NCBI GenBank assembly: GCA_004293505.1
Contig: RDYY01000095.1
Span: 1-6,368 of the forward strand
Reading direction: 5' to 3'
Length of the DNA: 6,368 nt
Origin: Sphingobacteriia bacterium
Lineage (GTDB): Bacteria > Bacteroidota > Bacteroidia > Chitinophagales > Chitinophagaceae
Shown: one piece after another, positions 1 through 6,061 of the stretch
Position numbering within the stretch: the first letter of the stretch is position 1
Layout of the letters: every line of letters starts with the position of its first letter
Translations under genes and position numbers: made by a program
Notes under the pieces: generated by a model
The model's database searches: none
What the model was told of the DNA's origin: nothing
Seen by the model: the letters and a program-made list of their open reading frames with translations, nothing else

Positions 1-72
1 TTGGCTTTGGCCGATGCCATCCAATTTGAAGGCAAGGCTTTTCGCCGCGACATAGGTTACGAATTTCAGTAA
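1..72 (+). CDS. purD: Phosphoribosylamine-glycine ligase (GAR synthetase), C-terminal end only
   Basis: Frame 1 is open from the window edge to a TAA at 70-72 and gives 23 residues ending in IQFEGKAFRRDIGYEFQ. The F-x-G-x-x-x-R-R/K-D-I-G pattern at the very end is typical of PurD, the ATP-grasp ligase that joins glycine to phosphoribosylamine in step two of purine synthesis; E. coli PurD ends in a similar RKDIG stretch. The 5' part, including the ATP-grasp domain, lies outside the window, so nothing can be said about its activity. It is separated from mreB by 110 bases and is functionally unrelated to it. The identification rests on a short stretch, so another ATP-grasp family member cannot be fully excluded. 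Confidence 0.75.
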   Translation: MALADAIQFEGKAFRRDIGYEFQ

Positions 73-114
73 TGCAAAAAGGCTTGTAAAACAAGTAAAC
101 AGCAGGCCCTTGGC

Positions 115-145
115 TTGTTATTTTCAGTAATTTCAAGCACCTTTG
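115..145 (+). promoter_or_regulatory. Candidate Bacteroidota-type promoter for the mre operon
   Basis: A TTG at 115-117 is followed by a 20-base spacer and then CACCTTTG at 138-145. The known Bacteroidota sigma-ABfr promoter has a TTTG or TTG element near -33 and TAnnTTTG near -7, separated by about 19-21 bases. The fit here is complete except for C in place of the first T of the -7 element. Transcription would begin roughly at 150-153, giving an AT-rich leader of about 30 bases before the mreB ATG. This is a pattern match by eye. Read-through from purD is an alternative or additional source of transcript. Confidence 0.35.
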
Positions 146-182
146 CGCAGATTGCTCGCACTTTAAAATCATTCATATACCA

Positions 183-1208
183 ATGGGTTTATTTAACTTT
201 TTTACACAGGAAATTGCCATGGACCTGGGTACGGCCAATACCCTCATCATCCACAACGACGACGTGGTGGTGAACGAACCATCCATTGTTGCCCTCAACC
301 GCAACAACATGAAAGAAGTATTGGCCGTGGGCAAGAAGGCTTTGATGATGCACGAAAAAACTCACGAGAGCATCAAAACCATTCGTCCCCTCAAAGACGG
401 CGTTATCGCCGACTTCAATGCAGCCGAGCTCATGATCCGGGAACTCATGAAAATGATTTATCCCAAAAAGCCTTTGTTCCCGCCCAGTTGGCGCATGGTG
501 ATTTGTATTCCCTCTTCCATCACCGAAGTAGAAAAAAGGGCCGTGCGCGACAGTGCCGAACAAGCCGGTGCCAAAGAAGTGTACATGATCCACGAACCCA
601 TGGCCGCGGCTTTGGGTATTGGTATAGATGTAGAAGAACCCGTAGGCAACATGATCATTGACATTGGTGGGGGCACCACTGGTATCACGGTCATAGCCTT
701 GGCAGGTATTGTGTGCGACCAAAGTATCCGGATTGCGGGTGACGAGTTCACCGCCGACATCATGGAAGCTTTGCGCCGTTACCACAGTTTGTTGATTGGT
801 GAAAGAACAGCAGAGCAGATCAAAATCAATGTGGGCGCAGCTTTAAAAGATTTGGACAACCCACCCGAAGACATGCCCGTGAATGGCCGTGACTTGGTTA
901 CGGGTATCCCCAAACAAATCATGGTCAGCTACCAAGAGATTGCAGAAGCTTTGGATAAATCCATTTTCAAAATTGAAGAAGCCATCTTAAAAGCCTTGGA
1001 GACCACCCCTCCAGAATTGGCCGCGGACATCTATCGCCGCGGATTGTATTTAACAGGTGGCGGGGCTTTGTTGCGTGGCTTGGACAAACGCCTGAGTGCC
1101 AAAATCAAATTGCCTGTTCATGTAGCAGACGATCCTTTGAAGAGTGTGGTCCGAGGAACAGGATTGGCTTTGAAAAACTACCAGCGTTTCCCCTTTATCA
1201 TGCGATAG
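183..1208 (+). CDS. mreB: Rod shape-determining protein MreB (bacterial actin homologue)
   Basis: Encodes a 341-residue actin-fold ATPase that forms membrane-attached filaments and positions the cell-elongation machinery; E. coli MreB has 347 residues. The N-terminus MGLFNFF is short, hydrophobic and suited to membrane binding. Visible actin-family motifs are phosphate 1 (DLGTANT, residues 14-20), NEPSIVAL (31-38), the conserved RPLKDGVIADF (68-78), HEPMAAA (137-143, with E138 as the probable catalytic glutamate), phosphate 2 (DIGGGTT, 160-166) and the adenosine motif TGGGALLRGL (291-300). PPELAADIYRRG (276-287) is also typical. All motifs are intact. The ATG at 183 gives the expected family N-terminus; there is no Shine-Dalgarno sequence before it. 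It is the first gene of the elongasome operon, 14 bases before mreC. The motifs separate it from the related chaperone DnaK and the division protein FtsA. Confidence 0.97.
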   Translation: MGLFNFFTQEIAMDLGTANTLIIHNDDVVVNEPSIVALNRNNMKEVLAVGKKALMMHEKTHESIKTIRPLKDGVIADFNAAELMIRELMKMIYPKKPLFPPSWRMVICIPSSITEVEKRAVRDSAEQAGAKEVYMIHEPMAAALGIGIDVEEPVGNMIIDIGGGTTGITVIALAGIVCDQSIRIAGDEFTADIMEALRRYHSLLIGERTAEQIKINVGAALKDLDNPPEDMPVNGRDLVTGIPKQIMVSYQEIAEALDKSIFKIEEAILKALETTPPELAADIYRRGLYLTGGGALLRGLDKRLSAKIKLPVHVADDPLKSVVRGTGLALKNYQRFPFIMR

Positions 1209-1222
1209 CATTTTGACCTGCC

Positions 1223-2071
1223 TTGAAAAACATTTTTCTTTTCATCCGGCAATACTTTGTGTTCCTCAGTTTCTTGCTGTTGGAAGCGGTCAGCATTGTG
1301 ATGTTGACCCAAACCAGCAAAACCCATGAAACCTATTTTTTTAGTGCAGCCAACCAAGTAACCGGGGTGGTCAATGACCGCTATAGTCAGTTTCGCAGTT
1401 ATTTTACTTTACAAGCCACCAACAAAGAATTGGCCGCAGAAAACAGCCGATTGCGAAATGCCTTGGGAATGAATTTTCAAACCCCAGACAGCACGGTCAA
1501 ACAAAAAATTGACTCCAGTTTCCGCGACAGTTTGGGACAAACCCGCAAATTCACCTACTTGCCCGCTCGGGTGGTGGGCAATTCTTATACCCTGCCCAAC
1601 AATTATTTGACCATTGAGCGCGGCAGCGCACAAGGGATCAGCAAAGGCATGGCTGTCATGGGCCCCAGCGGTATTGTGGGCGTGGTGGTAGAAACCAGCC
1701 CTGATTACAGCAAGGTCATGAGCCTCTTGCACCGCAACAGCAAGGTCAGTGCCATGCTCAAAAAAAATAACCAAACTGGCAGCATTGAATGGGACGGATC
1801 TGATGCACATTTTTTGGTCTTGCGCAACGTCAGCAAAAGTGCCAAAGTAGCCAAAGGAGACACCGTCTTGACCAGCACCTATTCGGCCAATTTCCCCTCA
1901 CATTTAATGGTAGGAACCGTAGCTGCCATTCAAGCTGATCCCTCCAGTAATTTCTATACCTTAAAGATCAAAACAGCCACTAATTTTTTCACCGTGCAAT
2001 GGGTTGACGTGATCGCCAACAAAAACTATGGCGCACAAACTGAATTGGAAAACAGTTCCAAAAACCAATGA
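1223..2071 (+). CDS. mreC: Rod shape-determining protein MreC, TTG start
   Basis: Encodes a 282-residue bitopic inner-membrane protein whose periplasmic part interacts with and activates PBP2 in the elongasome. A short cytoplasmic start (MKNIFLFIRQ) leads into a membrane helix at about residues 11-29, a predicted coiled coil at about 52-82 (ATNKELAAENSRLRNALG), a linker, and the MreC beta-domain from about 111 to 265, with the signature NNYLTIERGSAQGISKGM at 126-143 and GDTVLTS at 212-218. The start is TTG at 1223: an in-frame TGA lies at 1214-1216, and the first in-frame ATG (1301, residue 27) would remove the membrane helix. The last four bases form an ATGA overlap with mreD, suggesting translational coupling. 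The last residues (about 268-282) are polar and probably disordered. Confidence 0.95.
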   Translation: MKNIFLFIRQYFVFLSFLLLEAVSIVMLTQTSKTHETYFFSAANQVTGVVNDRYSQFRSYFTLQATNKELAAENSRLRNALGMNFQTPDSTVKQKIDSSFRDSLGQTRKFTYLPARVVGNSYTLPNNYLTIERGSAQGISKGMAVMGPSGIVGVVVETSPDYSKVMSLLHRNSKVSAMLKKNNQTGSIEWDGSDAHFLVLRNVSKSAKVAKGDTVLTSTYSANFPSHLMVGTVAAIQADPSSNFYTLKIKTATNFFTVQWVDVIANKNYGAQTELENSSKNQ

Positions 2072-2598
2072 GTACCCTGGTCAAAAATATCTTTCGTTTT
2101 GTGCTGTTCTTGGCTTTGCAAATCTATGTGCTGAACCAGGTTCCCCCCTTGCACCGCTTTGTAGTGCCCTATTTGTATTTCTTGTTCATTTTGTGGTTGC
2201 CTTTTAATTTGCCCCGGTTTCCCCTCCTATTGATTGCCTTTTTGTATGGCCTTTGTTTGGATGAATTCACGGGCACATTGGGTTTACACGCTGCCCCTTG
2301 TGTGTTGTTGGCTTATTTGCGCCCCTTTTTGTTGAGCTTACTCATCCCACAAGAAAGCACAGAACAGAGTTATGCCGAGCCCAGCATCACCAGCATGGGA
2401 TGGGCCCCATATGCTTTGTATGTAGGCTTGCTCACCTTTTGTCATCATTTTTTATTGGTGTTTTTAGAATGGCTACAATTTGGCGACTTCTTGTATTTCT
2501 TGGGCAAAGTAGCTGCCAGTACAGGCATCAGCTTGCTCTTGGTTTTCCTGACTGAAATGCTTTTTAACCGAAAAGCCAAATACCGCACCAACCAGTAA
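2068..2598 (+). CDS. mreD: Rod shape-determining protein MreD
   Basis: Encodes a 176-residue, very hydrophobic inner-membrane protein of the elongasome that partners MreC; its biochemical role is poorly defined. About six membrane segments can be seen, at roughly residues 7-24, 33-46, 50-66, 73-93, 114-135 and 143-165. GLCLDEFTGTLGLHAA (61-76) matches the MreD pattern GLxxDxxxxxxxGxHA, and LRPFLL (84-89) is typical of the Bacteroidota version. The polar loop at about 94-110 (PQESTEQSYAEPS) sits between two membrane segments, and the tail NRKAKYRTNQ is basic, as expected for a cytoplasmic end. It starts inside the mreC stop codon (ATGA, 2068-2071) and ends 12 bases before PBP2. Length is close to the family norm of 160-180. 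Sequence conservation in this family is low, so the call rests on the GLHAA motif, the topology and the gene order. Confidence 0.92.
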   Translation: MSTLVKNIFRFVLFLALQIYVLNQVPPLHRFVVPYLYFLFILWLPFNLPRFPLLLIAFLYGLCLDEFTGTLGLHAAPCVLLAYLRPFLLSLLIPQESTEQSYAEPSITSMGWAPYALYVGLLTFCHHFLLVFLEWLQFGDFLYFLGKVAASTGISLLLVFLTEMLFNRKAKYRTNQ

Positions 2599-2610
2599 AC
2601 CGGTTAACCC

Positions 2611-4719
2611 ATGTCCGTTTTTAACCAAAGCAGGAGCCGCGTCATTCAAATCATACTTGCAGCTGTGTTTGTCATCATCTTGCTGCAATTGGTCAACCTT
2701 CAGATTTTTTCTTCTCAGTATAAAATGGCAGCAGAAAACAATGCCATTTTTCGCAAAATCATTTACCCCGACAGGGGCATCATTTTTGACCGAAAGAAAA
2801 AGCCTTTGTTGGAAAACGCCATCAGCTTTGATTTGGTGGTGACGCCCTCAGAAGCGCGCAATACCGATACGGCTGCTTTGTGTGCCATTTTAAACATTGA
2901 CACTGCCGAATACAAAAAGCGGATGCGCGATGCCATTTTCAAAAACACCAGCGTAAAGCCCAGTGTCTTTGAACCCCTTTTGTCCCCCGAGACCTATGCC
3001 AAATTGTACGAAAACATGTACAAGTTTCCAGGCTATATGTTGAACCAAAGATCGGTTCGTTCTTACCCTTACAATACTGCTGGACAATTGCTGGGCTATA
3101 TTGCAGAAGTAGATACCAGCTTCTTACGCAAACACCGCAGTGAAGGATATGAGATGGGGGATTATGCCGGCATGAGTGGATTGGAAAGAACTTATGAGTC
3201 TGTGCTCATGGGGCAACGCGGCATCAAGCGATTTGTGCGCGACAACAAAAGCCGCATCCAAGGACCTTACGAAAATGGCCTTTTTGATACAGTAGCCATT
3301 GCCGGTCGCAACCTCTATACCAGCATTGATGTAGAAGTACAGCAACTGGCCGAAAAATTATTGCAAAACAAGATTGGCTCGGCCGTGGCCATCAACCCCC
3401 GCACGGGAGGCATCATTGCCATGGCTTCCAGTCCCTCTTATAACCCAAATGTATTGACCGGAAATGCCCGGCGAAAAAACTGGGGCCGCATGATCATGGA
3501 TACGGCCAAACCCATGTACAACAGGGCCATCAAGGGACAATATCCGCCGGGTTCCACCTTTAAACCCTTGGGCGCATTGGTGGCTTTAGACCAAGGTTTG
3601 ATCACGCCTTCTTGGGGCATAGGCTGTGGCGGGGGATATGCCGCCTGTGGCAGTGTTTATGTGCGGTGTGAACACAAGAATCCTGGACACGCAGCCAATT
3701 TGCGCTTGGCCCTGGCCAATTCCTGCAACTCTTATTTTTCGGATATTTTTCGCAAAGTCATTGACAACCCCAAAATGGCCAGTCGGGCCGATGGGTATTT
3801 AAAATGGAAGGCCTACATGAATGCTTTTGGCTTGGGCCGAAGGTTAGAAGTTGACCTGCCCAGCGAAGACAAAGCCAATATTCCAGACACCTCTAAATAC
3901 AACCGCATTTATGGGGCAAGGCGATGGAATTCCTGTACCATTTTAACCTTGGGCATTGGCCAAGACCAAATGACGGCCACACCGGTACAAATGGCCAACC
4001 TGATGTGCATCATTGCCAACAAAGGTTTTTATTTCCCACCCCATTTTGTGGACAGCATAGAACAAGAAACCACGGCCGACACCAGCTTGTTGGGCAAATA
4101 CCGGGAGAAGCACATTGTTACGAATATTTCTGACAGTGCCTACAAAGCAGTGAACGATGGTATGCACGATGTAACCATTTATGGAACCGCCTCCGCCATC
4201 AAGATTCCCGGTGTAGAATATTGCGCCAAAACGGGTACGGCCCAAAACCCCCACGGCAAAAACCACTCTTTGTTTGTGGCTTTTGCCCCCAAAGACAATC
4301 CCCGCATTGCCATTGCAGTGGTGGTTGAAAATGGCGGATATGGTTCTGTAGCAGCTGGTCCCATAGCCGGCTTCATGATGGAAAAATATTTGAACGATAC
4401 CATCAGTACGGCTGGCCTGGCCCGGGTGGAAGAATTGTCTAACCGCAACTTGATCCCTTCTGCCATCAAACAATGGTATTACAGAAAAGATTCTTTGCGG
4501 GCAGCCAAATTGCGTTTGGAAGAAGAGGAAGAGAGATTGGAAAGATTGGAAAGAGAGAGAAGGGAAAAAGAAATTGAAAAAGGCAACAACACCGAAGCCC
4601 AATTAGAGCCCGGCAGCAAACCCGTGGGAGAAAAAGACACCACCCGCAAGCTTTTGCCCAAACAAGCTATTTTACCCGCCACTGATCCCAAAAAGAAAAA
4701 CTTGAAAAACCGCGCATGA
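2611..4719 (+). CDS. mrdA: Penicillin-binding protein 2 (class B transpeptidase of the elongasome)
   Basis: Encodes a 702-residue DD-transpeptidase that cross-links peptidoglycan strands made by RodA. A signal-anchor helix lies at about 13-31. The pedestal region includes RGIIFDR (55-61) and AGMSGLERTYE (186-196). The transpeptidase domain runs from about 255 to 600 and has all three catalytic motifs: SxxK as S315-TF-K318 with the nucleophile Ser315, SxN as S371-C-N373, and KTG at 540-542. Four cysteines (339, 346, 353, 372) with His355 and His360 lie between the first two motifs and could include a metal site. E. coli PBP2 has 633 residues; the extra length is mostly a charged tail from about 628, with a Glu/Arg-rich stretch at 636-657 that probably forms a helix or coiled coil. 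The ATG at 2611 has no Shine-Dalgarno sequence, and the gene end overlaps rodA by four bases. The position between mreD and rodA argues against division-specific PBP3/FtsI. Confidence 0.95.
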   Translation: MSVFNQSRSRVIQIILAAVFVIILLQLVNLQIFSSQYKMAAENNAIFRKIIYPDRGIIFDRKKKPLLENAISFDLVVTPSEARNTDTAALCAILNIDTAEYKKRMRDAIFKNTSVKPSVFEPLLSPETYAKLYENMYKFPGYMLNQRSVRSYPYNTAGQLLGYIAEVDTSFLRKHRSEGYEMGDYAGMSGLERTYESVLMGQRGIKRFVRDNKSRIQGPYENGLFDTVAIAGRNLYTSIDVEVQQLAEKLLQNKIGSAVAINPRTGGIIAMASSPSYNPNVLTGNARRKNWGRMIMDTAKPMYNRAIKGQYPPGSTFKPLGALVALDQGLITPSWGIGCGGGYAACGSVYVRCEHKNPGHAANLRLALANSCNSYFSDIFRKVIDNPKMASRADGYLKWKAYMNAFGLGRRLEVDLPSEDKANIPDTSKYNRIYGARRWNSCTILTLGIGQDQMTATPVQMANLMCIIANKGFYFPPHFVDSIEQETTADTSLLGKYREKHIVTNISDSAYKAVNDGMHDVTIYGTASAIKIPGVEYCAKTGTAQNPHGKNHSLFVAFAPKDNPRIAIAVVVENGGYGSVAAGPIAGFMMEKYLNDTISTAGLARVEELSNRNLIPSAIKQWYYRKDSLRAAKLRLEEEEERLERLERERREKEIEKGNNTEAQLEPGSKPVGEKDTTRKLLPKQAILPATDPKKKNLKNRA
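4516..4581 (+). repeat. Purine-rich low-complexity tract with a 9-base tandem repeat
   Basis: This stretch inside the 3' part of the PBP2 gene is almost all purine on the + strand. It contains two exact adjacent copies of AGATTGGAA at 4534-4542 and 4543-4551, followed by a GA-rich run to about 4580. It encodes the Glu/Arg-rich segment (EEEEERLERLERERREKE) of the C-terminal tail. The unit length is a multiple of three, so gain or loss of a copy would keep the reading frame. It probably reflects the repetitive coding of a charged helix, not a separate element. Confidence 0.6.
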
Positions 4720-6050
4720 GCCAAAAGAACAAAATTTCTCACGGCGTAGACACCACGGTGATTTGGCTTTATGCCATCCTGGTGGCGGTCGGTATTTTGT
4801 GCATTTTCATGGTAGAATACCGCAGTGATGCCAATTGGATGAGTAGTTTTTTGGGGGGCAAAACCAGTTACAGCAAGCAATTCATTTTTGCTGGCATTTG
4901 TGCCTTGATTGCCACTTTTATTTTGTTGACCGACAGCAAACTGTTTACTGCTTTTGCCAATCTATTTTATGTGTTTGGGGTACTCTTGATGTTGGCCACT
5001 TTTGTATTGGGCAAAAACATCAATGGGTCCAAAAGTTGGATCCCCTTGTTTGGGGGATTTAATTTACAGCCCGTAGAAATTTGTAAAATCTTTACGGCTT
5101 TGGCCTTGGCCAAATTCCTGTCCCGGCAAGAAACCGATTTTCGCAAACTCAAGTCGCAAGTAGTAGCAGGCATCATTTGTTTGTTGCCAGCCGTCATTTC
5201 TATTTTGCAACACGAGACCGGCATGGCCTTGGTTTATTTTAGTTTTTTCTTGGTCATGTTTCGCGAAGGTTTGTCGCCCGTGGTCTTGATCATTGGGTTC
5301 TCCTTTGTGGCCTTGATTGCTTCCACTTTATTAGTGGATCCCGATACCTTGGCCATTATTCTATCGGTGGCAGCTGTAGTCTTTTTGTATGCTACCCGTC
5401 GGCAGTGGCGGCGCAAAAAATCTATTTTGTTGCTGACCATTTTGATTTGGGGAGCAGCAGTAGGCATCCAACGTTTTGCCGTACCCTTTATTTTCAACAA
5501 TGTGCTAGAGTGCTACCAAAGTGCAAGGGTCTACAGCGCGTTTGGCAAGGACTATGATTGTGGATTAAACAAGCGTTCGGCTAAAAAATCGGACAAAGCT
5601 CCCCGTAAACCCGATGACTACAACGTCAGACAAAGCAAGATTGCCATTGGCTCTGGTGGTTTTTGGGGAAGGGGTTTTCTGAAAGGCACCCAAACCCGGG
5701 GCAAATATGTACCCGCTCAAACAACCGATTTTATTTTTGCCTCTTTGGGTGAAGCATTTGGGTTTGCAGGTTGTTTTGCTTTCTTGGCCCTTTTCATGTT
5801 CCTGCTTTTTCGCCTCATTGCCATTGCCGAACGGCAACGCAGTACATTCAGCAGGGTTTATGCTTATTCGGTGGTCAGCATCTTATTCTTTCACATTGCA
5901 TTCAATATTTGCATGACCCTTGGTCTCTTTCCTTCACCCGGCATCACCCTTCCCTTGATCAGTTATGGCGGGTCTTCGTTGGTTTCCTTCACTATTTTGA
6001 TTTTTATTTTGTTGCGCTTGGATGCCGACCGACAAATGGTGTTGCGCTAA
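4716..6050 (+). CDS. rodA: RodA, SEDS-family peptidoglycan glycosyltransferase
   Basis: Encodes a 444-residue polytopic membrane protein that polymerises lipid II into glycan strands together with PBP2. Family marks are QPVEICK (118-124), QHETGMALVYF (165-175), YNVRQSKIAIGSGG (302-315), the GFLKGTQT loop (320-327), TDFIF (337-341) with D338 aligned to the catalytic Asp of SEDS proteins, and PLISYGGSSL (413-422) near the end. The SEDS fold usually has ten membrane helices; here two more hydrophobic stretches (about 208-226 and 236-256) precede the large extracellular loop, which helps explain why it is longer than E. coli RodA (370). A lysine-rich stretch (286-298) interrupts that loop. Residues next to the catalytic Asp differ from the usual PExHTDF and GEE patterns. 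The ATG lies inside the PBP2 stop (ATGA, 4716-4719). The related division enzyme FtsW is the main alternative, but the pairing with PBP2 supports RodA. Confidence 0.95.
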   Translation: MSQKNKISHGVDTTVIWLYAILVAVGILCIFMVEYRSDANWMSSFLGGKTSYSKQFIFAGICALIATFILLTDSKLFTAFANLFYVFGVLLMLATFVLGKNINGSKSWIPLFGGFNLQPVEICKIFTALALAKFLSRQETDFRKLKSQVVAGIICLLPAVISILQHETGMALVYFSFFLVMFREGLSPVVLIIGFSFVALIASTLLVDPDTLAIILSVAAVVFLYATRRQWRRKKSILLLTILIWGAAVGIQRFAVPFIFNNVLECYQSARVYSAFGKDYDCGLNKRSAKKSDKAPRKPDDYNVRQSKIAIGSGGFWGRGFLKGTQTRGKYVPAQTTDFIFASLGEAFGFAGCFAFLALFMFLLFRLIAIAERQRSTFSRVYAYSVVSILFFHIAFNICMTLGLFPSPGITLPLISYGGSSLVSFTILIFILLRLDADRQMVLR

Positions 6051-6061
6051 ATTCTTCTACC

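Noticed and set aside
83..95. Inverted repeat CTTGT-AAA-ACAAG after purD as a terminator
   Set aside because: The stem is only five AT-rich pairs with a three-base loop and no following T run, so it is too weak to call a terminator.
189..785. 198-codon open frame on the minus strand inside mreB
   Set aside because: It lies wholly antisense to the well-conserved mreB, is rich in His, Val and Phe in a way that mirrors the codons of the + strand gene, and shows no recognisable motif.
1409..1810. 133-codon open frame on the minus strand inside mreC
   Set aside because: It is antisense to the MreC coiled coil and beta-domain, with no motif and no neighbour on that strand.
2298..2555. 85-codon open frame on the + strand inside mreD in another frame
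   Set aside because: It overlaps the conserved MreD frame, which contains the family motif and membrane segments; the alternative product has no recognisable feature.
2598..2609. Overlapping palindromes AACCGGTT and GGTTAACC between mreD and PBP2
   Set aside because: They are eight-base palindromes in a 12-base gap inside an operon; such short symmetry is expected by chance and no second copy was seen near other genes.
3943..4602. 219-codon open frame on the minus strand inside the PBP2 gene
   Set aside because: It is antisense to the catalytic part of PBP2, its composition (many Phe, Gly, His) mirrors the sense codons, and no domain or start signal is visible.
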